DNA from: Actinomadura xylanilytica
Lineage (GTDB): Bacteria > Actinomycetota > Actinomycetes > Streptosporangiales > Streptosporangiaceae
Reading direction: 5' to 3'
DNA length: 64,000 nt
Assembly (NCBI RefSeq): GCF_030283145.1
Contig: NZ_JASNWE010000001.1
Span: 1,859,751 to 1,923,750, forward strand
Positions 38,583-53,469 of the stretch are shown in pieces. The notes beneath the pieces are model-generated. The model saw nothing but the letters and a program-made list of their open reading frames with translations. It was not told where the DNA came from and did not search any database. The stretch's first letter is position 1. The number at the start of each line of letters is the position of its first letter. Position numbers and translations under genes: made by a program.

Positions 38583-38627
38583 AGGGGCCACCCCGGTTTA
38601 CCGGGCTGATTTCAGTCAGCGGCCCCT
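38583..38627 (-). ncRNA. Three-way-junction RNA candidate in the NlpC/P60 leader
   Basis: On the minus strand AGGGGCC (38627-38621) pairs with GGCCCCT (38589-38583). Between them are two hairpins, GCTGA-CTGAAA-TCAGC and CCCGG-TAAA-CCGGG, giving a compact three-way junction of 45 nt with all stems perfect. It lies between the DUF255 gene stop and the NlpC/P60 start. It matches no riboswitch consensus I know, including the c-di-AMP class that often precedes such genes. It may alternatively be an elaborate terminator. Confidence 0.5.
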
Positions 38628-38712
38628 CAGCTACTCATTGGTAACACCAGCGACCCGGGGAGATCAAGGTCACAGCGCCACAAAGTAGACTTCCGCTCCA
38701 ATTACTCGCGCC

Positions 38713-40698
<1,986 letters not shown>

Positions 40699-40729
40699 GC
40701 CCCCGATCCTGCCCGATCGGGGGCACCGC

Positions 40730-42094
40730 TCACCCCTTCGCGGCCAGGTCGGCGAGAGCGGACTCGATGGCGCGGTGGAACGTCGGGTATGCGTAGATCA
40801 TCTCGCGCAGCCCGGCGATGGGCGCCTCGGCGTGCACGGCGACGGCGAGGGCGCCGAGGACCTCGCCGCCCGCCGGTCCCATCGCGGTGGCGCCGACCAG
40901 CACGCCCCACTCGACGTCCTCGACGAGCTTGACGAACCCGTCGTTGCCGGCCTTGTGGATCCAGCCGCGGGCCGTCTCGGGGATCCGCGCGAACCCGGTC
41001 CGGACGGGCAGGTTCTGGTCGCGGGCCTGCGCCTCGGTGAGGCCGACCACGCCGACCTCCGGGTCGGTGAACGTCACGCGCGGCACGGCCCGGTAGGCGG
41101 CGCGCGGCCCCTCCTCGCCCAGGATGTCGCGGACGGCGACGCGGCTCTGGTACATCGAGACGTGCGTGAACGCGCCCATGCCGGTGATGTCGCCGATCGC
41201 CCAGAGGCCCTCGGCCGCACGCAGCCGCCCGTCCACCTCGATCGTCCGCGCGGTGTCGTCCAGCCCGGCGGCGGCCAGGCCCAGGGCCTTGAAGTCGGTG
41301 CGGCGGCCCGTCGCGACCAGCAGGCGGTCGCCGGTCAGCTTCTCGTCGCCCACGCGCAGGGCGAACACGCCGTCCTCATGGGCGGCCCCGGTCACCTTCG
41401 CGCCCGTCCGGACCGTGATCCCCTCGCGTTCGAAGACCTCCGCGAGGAGCGCGCCCACCTCCGGCTCCTCCCGGGCGAGCAGCCGGTCGCCGGCCTCCAC
41501 GATCGTGACGCGGCTGCCGAACCGGGCGAAGACCTGCGCCATCTCCACGCCGACCGCGCCGCCGCCGAGCACCAGCAGCGACCCGGGCACCTCGGTCGCC
41601 CGGACCGCCTCCCGGTTCGTCCAGTACGGGGTGCCGGCGAGCCCGTCGATCGGGGGCGCGGCGGGGTCGGTCCCGGTGTCGAGCAGCACGCCGCGGGACG
41701 CCCGGAACACCCGCTCGCCCACGGTGACCTCGCGGGGCGCGGTGATCCGCCCGCGGCCCCGCACGAGGGTGACGCCGCGGCCGGTGAGCCGGTCGGCGGC
41801 GACGGTGTCGTCCCAGTCGCCGGTCGCCTCCTCCCGGATCCGCGCGGCGACCGGCCCCCAGTCGGGTCGCACGTCGGCCCCGCCCGCCATCCCCGGGACG
41901 CGGCGGCCATCGGCCAGCAGTCCGGCGGCGCGGACCATCATCTTGGTCGGCACGCACGCGTAGTAGGGGCATTCACCGCCGACCAGGCGCGACTCCACGC
42001 CGACGACCGACAGCCCCGCCTCGGCCAGCCGCCCGGCGGCCTCCTCGCCCCCGGGGCCGAGCCCGATCACCACGACATCGACGTCTTCAGCCAT
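40730..42094 (-). CDS. Class I pyridine-nucleotide disulfide oxidoreductase-like flavoprotein lacking the catalytic His
   Basis: 454 residues. FAD-binding [17 protein letters not shown], redox pair in [13 protein letters not shown] (CX4C retained, context atypical), NAD-binding [20 protein letters not shown] and the second FAD motif [10 protein letters not shown] are present. The dimer interface ends [18 protein letters not shown], where lipoamide dehydrogenases have HPT; the general-base His is Tyr. It is therefore unlikely to be a true dihydrolipoyl dehydrogenase and may be a quinone or other NAD(P)H reductase. Operonic with the DUF255 gene. Confidence 0.8.
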   Translation of the reverse strand: MAEDVDVVVIGLGPGGEEAAGRLAEAGLSVVGVESRLVGGECPYYACVPTKMMVRAAGLLADGRRVPGMAGGADVRPDWGPVAARIREEATGDWDDTVAADRLTGRGVTLVRGRGRITAPREVTVGERVFRASRGVLLDTGTDPAAPPIDGLAGTPYWTNREAVRATEVPGSLLVLGGGAVGVEMAQVFARFGSRVTIVEAGDRLLAREEPEVGALLAEVFEREGITVRTGAKVTGAAHEDGVFALRVGDEKLTGDRLLVATGRRTDFKALGLAAAGLDDTARTIEVDGRLRAAEGLWAIGDITGMGAFTHVSMYQSRVAVRDILGEEGPRAAYRAVPRVTFTDPEVGVVGLTEAQARDQNLPVRTGFARIPETARGWIHKAGNDGFVKLVEDVEWGVLVGATAMGPAGGEVLGALAVAVHAEAPIAGLREMIYAYPTFHRAIESALADLAAKG

Positions 42095-42130
42095 GACCTC
42101 AGCCTGCCCCGCCTGATCACCCGCGTACCC

Positions 42131-43063
42131 TCAGCGGCGCCGCCGGGGCAGCGGGACGACGTCCAGGTCGTGCGCGAGGACGGTGTCGCCGTCGAACGCG
42201 GCGGCGGCCTGCTCCAGGAAGCGCGGCTCGTCGCCCGCCCGGTACCGCTCGGAGAAGTGGGTCAGGACGAGACGCCGCACGCCGCTCTCCGCCGCGATCC
42301 CCGCCGCCTGCCGCACGGTGAGGTGGCCGTACTCCTCGGCCATGCCCGCCTCCTCGTCCAGGAAGGTGGACTCGATGACCAGCAGGTCGACGCCCTCGGC
42401 CAGTTCACGGGCACCGTCGCACAGCCGCGTGTCCATGATGAACGCGACCTTCTGGCCCGGCCGGTGGATGCCGCACTCCTCCAGGGTGACCGTCCGCCCG
42501 TCCGGGGTGGTCACGCGCCCGTCCTCCAGGAGCCGCCGTACGAGCGGCCCTCTGACACCACGGGCCTCCAGCTCGGCGGGCACCATCGTCACGCCGTCGG
42601 GCTCCTCCAACCGGTAGCCGTACGCCTCTACCGGGTGCGACAGCCGCTGAGCGGTCAGGCTGAACGGGGCGCCTCCTGTGGGGAGGACCATCCGTTCGCC
42701 CGAGAGGGGCTGATCCCGGATCACATCGGTGCCGCGGGACGCGGTGGCGTGCCGGAGCCGTTCCCAGTAGGCCGCGCCGCTAGCGGGGAACGCGGCGTTC
42801 ACCTCGTGCTGTACGCCGTCCCGCGCGATCCGCTGCACCACCCCCGGGACGCCTAGGCAGTGGTCCCCATGGAAGTGCGTCACACAGACCCAGTTCACGT
42901 CATTCGCAGAGACTCCGGCGTGGGCCATCTGCCGCTGCGTCCCCTCGCCGGGGTCGAACAGCAGGCCGTACCCGTCCCAGCGCAGCAGGTATCCGTTCTG
43001 GTTGCGGGCCTTGGTGGGCACCGCGCTGGCGGTGCCGAGGACGACGAGTTCGCGAACCGACAT
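42131..43063 (-). CDS. rnz: Ribonuclease Z
   Basis: 310 residues, beta-lactamase fold. Metal-binding motif HFHGDHCLG, then [22 protein letters not shown] and [10 protein letters not shown] complete the tRNase Z ligands; it lacks a long extension. It trims tRNA 3-prime trailers. The ATG is directly preceded by GGGGGG in an ACCATGGGGGGATG context identical to that of ispH, perhaps a shared initiation mode. Divergent from the FMN-binding gene with 94 bp between. Confidence 0.9.
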   Translation of the reverse strand: MSVRELVVLGTASAVPTKARNQNGYLLRWDGYGLLFDPGEGTQRQMAHAGVSANDVNWVCVTHFHGDHCLGVPGVVQRIARDGVQHEVNAAFPASGAAYWERLRHATASRGTDVIRDQPLSGERMVLPTGGAPFSLTAQRLSHPVEAYGYRLEEPDGVTMVPAELEARGVRGPLVRRLLEDGRVTTPDGRTVTLEECGIHRPGQKVAFIMDTRLCDGARELAEGVDLLVIESTFLDEEAGMAEEYGHLTVRQAAGIAAESGVRRLVLTHFSERYRAGDEPRFLEQAAAAFDGDTVLAHDLDVVPLPRRRR

Positions 43064-43157
43064 CCCCCCATGGTGCCGTCCCGCCGGTGGGAGCGGCCCT
43101 CCCCGCGGACCGAACCGAACGCTATTCTGGCGCGGGCGCGCCGATCAGAGGAGAGCC

Positions 43158-43631
43158 ATGGGCAGCAAGCGGGACAAGATCAAGATGAGCCCGGCGGAGG
43201 TCGGCGCGTTCCTCGCCGACAGCTTCAAGGTCCAGGTCGCGACCGTCGGCAAGGAGGGCGAGCCGCACCTGGTCACGATGTTCTACACGCTGCTGGACGG
43301 CCGGATCGCCTTCTCCACCTACAAGGCGTCCCAGAAGGTGCTGAACCTGCGCCGCGACCCCACCATGACCTGCCTGGTCGAGGACGGCTCGGAGTACGGC
43401 GAGTTGCGCGGCGTCGCGCTGTACGGCAAGGGCCGCGTCATCGAGGACCCGGACGTCCGGCTCAAGGTCGGCGCCGTGGTCGGCTCCCGCCTCGCCGGGC
43501 TGCCGGTCCCCGAGCTCGGCGCCCCGCTCGACCCCGCGTTCGCCGCGGGCATCGAGCAGGCGATGGCCAAGCGGGTCCTGATCGTGATGGAGCCCGACCG
43601 CACCGTGAGCTGGGACCACCGCAAGGCCTGA
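43158..43631 (+). CDS. Pyridoxamine-phosphate-oxidase-like flavin/F420-binding protein
   Basis: 157 residues with the split-barrel pattern FKVQVATVGKEGEPHLVTMF, then GRIAFSTYKASQKVLNLRRD and MTCLVEDGSEYGELRGVALY. This family (PPOX class) binds FMN, heme or F420; actinobacterial members are often F420-dependent, so the cofactor is undecided. GAGGAGAG lies four to five bases before ATG 43158. No partner gene is evident. Confidence 0.8.
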   Translation: MGSKRDKIKMSPAEVGAFLADSFKVQVATVGKEGEPHLVTMFYTLLDGRIAFSTYKASQKVLNLRRDPTMTCLVEDGSEYGELRGVALYGKGRVIEDPDVRLKVGAVVGSRLAGLPVPELGAPLDPAFAAGIEQAMAKRVLIVMEPDRTVSWDHRKA

Positions 43632-43770
43632 CCACCGCAAGGTGTCTCGCCCGGGTCGCGGCCGTCCTGCACCCCGGCAGCCGGCACCTGCACGGCCGCC
43701 CCTCGGCCGTCCACGACCACCCGCCCCGGGACCTCCCGGCCAAGCTGCTGATCCGGCTGGCCGCCCGGAC

Positions 43771-45220
43771 CTACACCGTCTCCATCCGGGCGGCCACGCC
43801 CGCCGCCCTGGGGCTGCCGAGCGACTCGTAGAGCGGGCGGGCCTCGGCCAGCGCGGCCCGCTCGGCGTCCGGGTCGCGGCGGAGCCGGGCCGCGTCGGCG
43901 AGGTGGCACCACAGGTCGGCCTGCTGCTCGGCCGCCCGCTCGGCCCGCATGATCTCCAGCGCCTGGCCGAAGAAGTTGACCGCCGCGTCCGGCCGGTCCC
44001 GCCGCAGGTACTCCTGCCCGAGGCTGGTCAGGGCCCGGCCCCGGTTGTAGCGATCGGGTTCGGCGAGCGCGACGAACGCGTCGGGCAGTGGCTCCAGCAG
44101 CTCCAGCGCCCGGTCCCGGTCGCCCACGCCGCTGAGGGCGCGGCCGAGATGGTGCCGGGCGAGCAGGATCGCGTGCGGGTCGCCGGTCTCCCCCGCCAGC
44201 CGCACATTCGTCTCCAGGGCTTCGGCGGCCTCGTCCCAACGCTCCTGTCCCAGCAGCTCCAGCCCGAGCGACTCCACCGCCGTGGCCTCGCCCTGCCGGT
44301 GCCCGGCGGCGCGTGCCGCGTCACGCGCGGCGGTGTACTCGCGGACGGCCTCGTCCACCCGGTGCCGGCCGGCCAGCGCGGACCCGAGCTGCGTCCGCAT
44401 CCGCGCCTCGGCGGCCCCGTCCCCGCAGCGGACGGCCGACTCGACGCCGAGCTCGTGCGTGTCGATCCAGTCGCGGTAGTGCTTGCGCAGGAAGTAGAAG
44501 TACCAGAGGGCCTCGCACAGCCACCAGACGTGCTCGTCCCACCCGCGCGCGTGCGCGGCCTCGACGGCGGCACGCAGGTTCTCACGCTCCGCGTCCAGCC
44601 ACTCCCACGCGTCGGCCTTCCCCGCGAGCGGGCGGACGCCGTCGTACGCGGGCCCGAGCCGCCACCGTCCGGGACCGAGCGTGCGGTCGGCCGCCGCCGC
44701 CCCGGCGAGATAGAAGTCCAGGACGCCGCGCAGCGCCGCGTCGCGGCCGTCCTGCGTCTCGTCCCGCTCCGCGCACTCCCGCGCGTACACCCGCAGCAGG
44801 TCGTGCAGCCGGAACCGGCCGTCGCCGGTCTCCGCGACGAGATGCCCGTCGACGAGCAGGTCCAGCAGGTCCGCGGTGTCCTCCTCGGTCCGGCCGGCGA
44901 GTGCGGCGGCGGCGTCGATGCCCATGCCGCCGCCGGGATGCAGGCCGAGCAGCCGGAAGAGCCGCGCGGCCTCCGGGGACAGCTCACGGTAGGAGTCCTC
45001 GAATTTGGCGCGCACGTCGTCGTCCTCCCCGGCCCGGAAGACGTCCAACCCGGCCCGGCGTCCACCGACACCGCCAGCGGTTCGACGGCCGAGTCGAGGT
45101 CCAGCGGGTCGAGCGGCACCGTCCGCGCGCCGTCGCGCAGCAGCCCGGCCAGCCTCCGGCGGCTGGTCACCATCACCACACAGCCGCCGGACGCCGCCCG
45201 CCCCGGACACCTCGATGAGC
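43771..45220 (-). pseudogene. Decayed NB-ARC/TPR regulator
   Basis: The intact part (to about 45040) has AfsR/NB-ARC C-terminal sequence: FEDSYRELSPEAARLFRLLG, LDLLVDGHLVAETGDGRFRLHDLLRVYA, then TPR-type repeats (VESLGLELLGQERWDEAAEA, LTSLGQEYLRRDRPDAAVNF). A preceding segment VVMVTSRRRLAGLLRDGART with VPLDPLDLDSAVEPLAV is NB-ARC sequence in a different frame, and the P-loop, winged-helix part and DNA-binding domain are absent. So the gene is 5-prime truncated, frameshifted near 45060 and missing part of the ARC region. It faces a broken DUF397 gene. Confidence 0.7.
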
Positions 45221-45284
45221 GGAGTGGACGCGTACACCCGTCCCGCCAGCTCGTTCCGGCCCACGATCCGCCGGCATCCCTTAC

Positions 45285-45483
45285 GCGGCAGGCGATTCCG
45301 GACGTCTGGCGCAAGTCTCTCCGGAGCAGCAGCGAGGGCAACTGCGTGGAGGTCGCGGACGTCCAGACTGCGATCGCCGTGCGCGACTCAAAGGACCCGG
45401 ACGGCCCGTGCCTTGTGGTCACTCGGGCCCACTGGGGCAGGCTCGTCGGGCGGGCGAAGCGCGGGGTGTACGACGGCGGTTGA
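45285..45483 (+). pseudogene. DUF397 protein remnant, 5-prime end missing
   Basis: Reads WRKSLRSSSEGNCVEVADV, then IAVRDSKDPDGPCLVVTRAH and WGRLVGRAKRGVYDGG, an almost complete DUF397 domain ending in TGA at 45481. No in-frame start codon or ribosome site precedes it; upstream sequence belongs to the decayed NB-ARC region. DUF397 genes normally accompany helix-turn-helix regulators in morphogenesis circuits, so this and the pseudogene look like relics of one locus. Confidence 0.6.
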
Positions 45484-45524
45484 GCGGACGGTCGTCGGGG
45501 CCGTCCGCAGGGCGTCGGAGTGGG

Positions 45525-45800
45525 TCAGGCGTCGCCGTCGGCGGGCTTGGGGCTCGCCGACTCAGCCGTGGCCTTGGCAGGTTCGGCGGCGGCCTTGGCC
45601 TCCTGGGCGCGTTCCCATGCCTGCTGCTTGAGATCGGCCTCCTTGGGGGCCTGGATCTTCTTCATCTGCTTGTTCATCGACCTGACCAGCAGCACCGTCG
45701 CCACGGCCAGGGCCACGAAGACCCCGAAGCCGAGGAAGCCCGGGGACACCGTGTCGTCGTTGAGGGGGATCGCGCTGAGGGGGGCTGCGAGGGACAACAT
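45525..45800 (-). CDS. Small membrane protein cotranscribed with mca
   Basis: 91 residues: short N-terminus, one membrane segment (FLGFGVFVALAVATVLLV), then a charged Lys/Glu/Ala-rich helix (KQMKKIQAPKEADLKQQAWE). The mca stop TAG is immediately followed by this ATG (TAGATG), so translation is coupled. A small single-pass protein in this position is a known companion of mca in actinobacteria; its role is unknown. Confidence 0.75.
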   Translation of the reverse strand: MLSLAAPLSAIPLNDDTVSPGFLGFGVFVALAVATVLLVRSMNKQMKKIQAPKEADLKQQAWERAQEAKAAAEPAKATAESASPKPADGDA

Positions 45801-46721
45801 CTACAGAGACACCTTCTCCCGAATACCGGCGAACAGATCGTCCTCCGGCAGTTCGGTGTCGACCAGGGACCTGGCCAAATGGTAGTCCTCGGTCGGCCAG
45901 GCCTCGCGCTGGACGTCCATCGGGACGGCGAACCATGATCCGTTAGGGTCGATCTGGGTCGCGTGCGCGAGCAGCGCCCGGTCCCTGACCTCGAAGAACT
46001 CGCCGCACGGGACGCGGGTGGTGACCGTCCAGCGGGCGGGCGGGGCGTCCTCGAACCGCTTGAGCCAGTCGGCGTAGGGCGACTCCAGCCCGGCGGTCTC
46101 CATCGCGGTGTGCAGCGCGACGATGCGCTCCTGGCTGAAGGTCATGTGGTAGTAGAGCTTGGACGGCTGCCAGGGCTCGCCCGTCCCCGGGTAGCGCTCG
46201 GGGTCGCCGGCCGCCTCGAACGCCTCCACCGACACCTCGTGGCACTTCACGTGGTCGGGGTGCGGGTAGCCGCCGATCTCGTCATAGGTGAGGATCACGT
46301 GCGGGCGGAACTCGCGGACGGCCCGGACCAGCGGCTCGGTGGCGGACTCGAGCGGCTCCAGCGCGAAGCAGCCCGCGGGCAGCGGCGGCAGCGGGTCGCC
46401 CTCGGGGAAGCCGGAGTCGACGAACCCGAGCCAGCGCTGCTCGACACCGAGGATGGCGCGGGCCCGCGCCATCTCCTCCTGGCGGACCTTGGGGATGTCG
46501 GCCTTGACCTCGGGCCGGTCCATCGCCGGGTTGAGGATGTCGCCGCGTTCACCACCGGTGCACGTCACCACGAGCACCTCGACGCCTTCGGCGACGTACC
46601 TGGCCATGGTCGCCGCGCCCTTGCTGGACTCGTCGTCCGGGTGGGCGTGCACCGCCATCAGCCGCAGCGGCTCGGCGGGGCCGGACCGGTCGAGCGTCCT
46701 ATCGTCGATGAGCTCGGACAC
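45801..46721 (-). CDS. mca: Mycothiol S-conjugate amidase
   Basis: 306 residues. The zinc amidase motif [20 protein letters not shown] (His25, Asp29 region) is followed by [17 protein letters not shown] and [14 protein letters not shown], as in Mca and MshB. The length and the [20 protein letters not shown] region favour Mca. It cleaves mycothiol conjugates to mercapturic acids for export, a detoxification step. GTG 46721 has GAGGGAG eight bases upstream. It implies a mycothiol-producing actinobacterium. Equivalent to Rv1082. Confidence 0.9.
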   Translation of the reverse strand: MSELIDDRTLDRSGPAEPLRLMAVHAHPDDESSKGAATMARYVAEGVEVLVVTCTGGERGDILNPAMDRPEVKADIPKVRQEEMARARAILGVEQRWLGFVDSGFPEGDPLPPLPAGCFALEPLESATEPLVRAVREFRPHVILTYDEIGGYPHPDHVKCHEVSVEAFEAAGDPERYPGTGEPWQPSKLYYHMTFSQERIVALHTAMETAGLESPYADWLKRFEDAPPARWTVTTRVPCGEFFEVRDRALLAHATQIDPNGSWFAVPMDVQREAWPTEDYHLARSLVDTELPEDDLFAGIREKVSL

Positions 46722-46803
46722 CTGGGGATCTCCCTCTTGGCAATGCCATACGTACGGTGATGAGCGGACCCCGGTTCGGAGCACGCGCCTCGACAGAAGA
46801 GAA

Positions 46804-46816
46804 TTGTCCCTGACAA
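46804..46816. promoter_or_regulatory. Inverted repeat TTGTC-CCT-GACAA
   Basis: Perfect five-base arms between the divergent mca and DUF4307 genes, about 30 bp before the DUF4307 start. Possible shared operator. Confidence 0.3.
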
Positions 46817-46846
46817 CGTCCGCACACCGCACGGAGATTCCCCGCC

Positions 46847-47233
46847 ATGGCCACGAGCGTGTCAGCACAGCCGGTATCGGAGAAGCGCCGCGGAGGCCGG
46901 CTCGGCTACATCCTCATCGGCGTGCTCGCGGCCGTCCTCGCCTGCGGCTGGGCCTTCGTGATGGGCCACGTCGGGCAGACGCCCGGCATCGCCTCCCAGA
47001 CGATCACCTACGAGGTGCTGAGCGACTCGTCGGTCCAGCTCAAGTACTCGGTGGCCAAGCCGAAGGACGACGAGGTGCGGTGCACGGTCGACGCCTACGA
47101 CACCGCGCTGGCGGTGCTCACCGAGCACGAGATCACGGTGCCGCGCGGGTCGTCCAACCTCACCCGGACCGAGAACCTGACGACCGCCAAGCGGGCCACC
47201 GGAGCCCGGGTGAGGGACTGTCACAAGGTGTGA
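46847..47233 (+). CDS. DUF4307 membrane protein
   Basis: 128 residues: a basic N-terminus, one membrane segment ([20 protein letters not shown]), then an exported beta-rich domain with [27 protein letters not shown] and ARVRDCH; the two cysteines may form a disulfide. Matches DUF4307, found between mca and greA in mycobacteria (Rv1081c). Function unknown. Confidence 0.8.
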   Translation: MATSVSAQPVSEKRRGGRLGYILIGVLAAVLACGWAFVMGHVGQTPGIASQTITYEVLSDSSVQLKYSVAKPKDDEVRCTVDAYDTALAVLTEHEITVPRGSSNLTRTENLTTAKRATGARVRDCHKV

Positions 47234-47417
47234 CAGCGGGCGAGAAACGCCTGGTGAAGCCGAAACGCGTTTGGCGGGTTGCGGGCGCCCGCTTCAGGGA
47301 ACCTTTACCGCACACACCGGATAGGCTTGAGGTTTCACCCGGCCGCACTTCATGTCGATGTGGCGCTCTCCCTCCCCTGGGTGAGCGAGGATCGCAACAT
47401 GTGGATGAGGAGTACCC

Positions 47418-49761
<2,344 letters not shown>

Positions 49762-49869
49762 CCCGCCGATCGGCCGTCCCGTCCGCCCCTGGTCGCGCCA
49801 TCCCGCGGCCAGGGGCGGACGGGGCCGGGTAGTGCGCGCGGCGTCCTCGAGTGAGCACAATGGGGCGGC

Positions 49870-50649
49870 ATGACCCAGCCACCGCAGGATCCCGGCCCCT
49901 CATCCCCCGACTGGACCTCCCCGAACGCACCCGCCGACGACGGTCCGCCCCCGTACCAGGGGACGTTCGGCGCCGGACCGTCCGCCCCTGGACGGCCCGC
50001 GCCTCCCGTCCCCGGGCAGCCCGGCGCCCCGCATCCCGGCATCCCGCATCCCGGCCTGCCCGGACCGCCGTACCCGAGCCACCACTACGGCCCGCCCGGC
50101 CACGTCGACCCGCGCGCCCTGCTGGCGGGGCGCTGGGCCCGGCTGGGCGCCGCGCTCCTGGACGCGATCATCCTCGGGATCGTGTCCGCGCCGTTCCTCT
50201 TCCAGGCGTTCCGCTGGGACCGGATGACCGAGCTGTCCCAGCAGGGCCGGACCCCCACCATCGAGGACACCTACGACATCCCGCGGCTGATGGCCGGGTA
50301 CGCGTTCACCTTCATCCTGGGGTTCGCCTACTACACCGTCCAGCACGCGCGCTGGGGCCAGACGCTCGGCAAGCGGGCGGCGGGGATCCGGGTGGTCAGG
50401 GCCGATGACCACCTCGCCGCGAGCTGGGGGCAGATCGCCGCGCGCCAGGGGCTGGTGTCCGTGCTGGCGGCGCTGACCGCCGTCCTCAACCTCGTCGGCG
50501 CGGCGGGCCTGCTGATGAGCCTGATCAGCTTGGCCGACGACGCGTGGATCCTGTGGGACGACCGGAAGCAGGCCCTGCACGACAAGGTGGGCAAGACGGT
50601 CGTGGTGAAGACGGGGCCGTGGGCCCCCAACCCGTACGCCCGGCGCTGA
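49870..50649 (+). CDS. Proline-rich RDD-family membrane protein 1
   Basis: 259 residues: a Pro/Gly-rich cytoplasmic N-terminus (about 75 residues), then an RDD domain with [20 protein letters not shown], a second segment LMAGYAFTFILGFAYYTVQH, and ARWGQTLGKRAAGIRVVRAD, ending [20 protein letters not shown]. Same layout as Pra (Rv1078). Transport or envelope role unknown. Paralogue of the next gene; both end in a PNPY-type C-terminus. Confidence 0.85.
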   Translation: MTQPPQDPGPSSPDWTSPNAPADDGPPPYQGTFGAGPSAPGRPAPPVPGQPGAPHPGIPHPGLPGPPYPSHHYGPPGHVDPRALLAGRWARLGAALLDAIILGIVSAPFLFQAFRWDRMTELSQQGRTPTIEDTYDIPRLMAGYAFTFILGFAYYTVQHARWGQTLGKRAAGIRVVRADDHLAASWGQIAARQGLVSVLAALTAVLNLVGAAGLLMSLISLADDAWILWDDRKQALHDKVGKTVVVKTGPWAPNPYARR

Positions 50650-50760
50650 CCGTCCCGGCCGCCGTCCCGCGCGGAAATTCTCGGCATGCCGGGGGCAAAT
50701 ACTCGCCCGACCCGGGCGGGACGGCGTTTGCGGGGGCGTCCCGGAGCCGACTTTGACGGC

Positions 50761-51615
50761 ATGACGCAACCGCCGAACGACCCCGCGCCCGGGGAACAGC
50801 CGGAAGAGCAGCCCTGGCACGATCCCGGCGGTCCCGAGCGGCCTCCGGCGGGGCAGCCCGGCGGCCCGCCCCCGCCGCACGCCCAGCCGCCGCACGGCGG
50901 CGGCCAGGAAGGGCAGCAGCCGCCCTACGGCGGACAGCAGCAGCCCCCGTACGGCGGGCAGAGCCAACCGCCCTACGGCCAGGAGCAGCCGCCCTACGGC
51001 GGGCAAGGGCACCAGCCCCACGGCGGGCAGGGGCAGCAGCCTCCACCGCACCCCGGCCCGTACGGCGGTCACGGGCAGCAGCCCTATGGGGGGCTGCCCG
51101 GGTACAGCGGGGGCGCGGGCGACTACGTCGACCCGGCCGCGGGGCTGGCCAGCCGGTGGGCGCGTCTGGGGGCCGCCATCGTGGACGGCATCATCATCGG
51201 CATCGTGTGCGGGCTCCTGTCGCTGCCGTTCGTCGACTGGGGCCGGGTCTTCAACCCGCACGAGGGCGACACGTACTACTTCAACCAGGGCCAGTACACC
51301 TCCAACCTGATCGGCATCGTCATCGGCTTCCTCTACTACTGGCTGATGACCGCCAAGTGGGGGCAGACGCTCGGGAAGATGCTGCTCAGGATCCGGGTCG
51401 TCCGGGAGGAGGACGCCGGGGCGATCAGCGGCGGGCAGGCGGTCGCGCGTGCCGCGTTCTACACCGTCCTCGGCGGCATCTGCGGCTGCATCGGGCTGAT
51501 CGACGTCGCCTGGATCCTCTGGGACCGGCGCAAGCAGGCGCTGCACGACAAGGTCGCGCACACCGTGGTCGTCAAGGCCGGACCCGAGGTCCCCAACCCT
51601 TATGACGGGCGCTGA
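50761..51615 (+). CDS. Proline-rich RDD-family membrane protein 2
   Basis: 284 residues. The N-terminus of about 110 residues has PPYGG/GQ repeats (QPPYGGQ-like units), followed by an RDD domain: [20 protein letters not shown], then [38 protein letters not shown] and [19 protein letters not shown]. Both RDD genes start MTQPP and end with a PNPY tail, showing a tandem duplication followed by divergence of the linker. ATG 50761. A perfect hairpin follows its stop by 27 bp. Confidence 0.85.
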   Translation: MTQPPNDPAPGEQPEEQPWHDPGGPERPPAGQPGGPPPPHAQPPHGGGQEGQQPPYGGQQQPPYGGQSQPPYGQEQPPYGGQGHQPHGGQGQQPPPHPGPYGGHGQQPYGGLPGYSGGAGDYVDPAAGLASRWARLGAAIVDGIIIGIVCGLLSLPFVDWGRVFNPHEGDTYYFNQGQYTSNLIGIVIGFLYYWLMTAKWGQTLGKMLLRIRVVREEDAGAISGGQAVARAAFYTVLGGICGCIGLIDVAWILWDRRKQALHDKVAHTVVVKAGPEVPNPYDGR

Positions 51616-51642
51616 CCACTTTCGGCCCCTACCTTCCGAGTT

Positions 51643-51674
51643 GCCCAGCCTGCCCCAGCACGGGCAGGCTGGGC
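51643..51674 (+). terminator. Perfect 13-bp hairpin abutting the next start codon
   Basis: GCCCAGCCTGCCC and GGGCAGGCTGGGC pair perfectly across CAGCAC. It lies 27 bp after the RDD2 stop, as a terminator would, but its right arm ends three bases before the GTG of the M1 lipoprotein gene and overlaps that gene's -10-like CAGGCT (51665-51670). Confidence 0.65.
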
Positions 51675-51677
51675 GGC

Positions 51678-53369
<1,692 letters not shown>

Positions 53370-53434
53370 CCTAGACACGGCCAAGGCCGGGCAAAGGGCT
53401 CGCCAAGGCGCGGCCAGTCGGCGCGACGTCCGGC

Positions 53435-53469
53435 GGCCCGTTCATCAGCGTTGCTCTGATGAACGGGCC
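53435..53469 (+). promoter_or_regulatory. Perfect 14-bp hairpin enclosing the start codon of the second M1 gene
   Basis: GGCCCGTTCATCAG and CTGATGAACGGGCC pair perfectly across CGTTGCT, with ATG 53459-53461 inside the right arm. It lies 66 bp past the previous stop and could be a terminator, but its overlap with the start suggests translation control or leaderless initiation (CAGCGT lies seven bases before ATG). Confidence 0.65.

Noticed and set aside
38498..38712. c-di-AMP riboswitch before the NlpC/P60 gene
   Set aside because: The structure present is a short three-way junction without the conserved core of that class.
43632..43831. Possible coding tail downstream of the FMN-binding gene on the plus strand
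   Set aside because: High third-position GC and residues such as RVAAVLHPGSRHLHG look protein-like, but there is no start, no domain, and it runs into the opposite-strand pseudogene.
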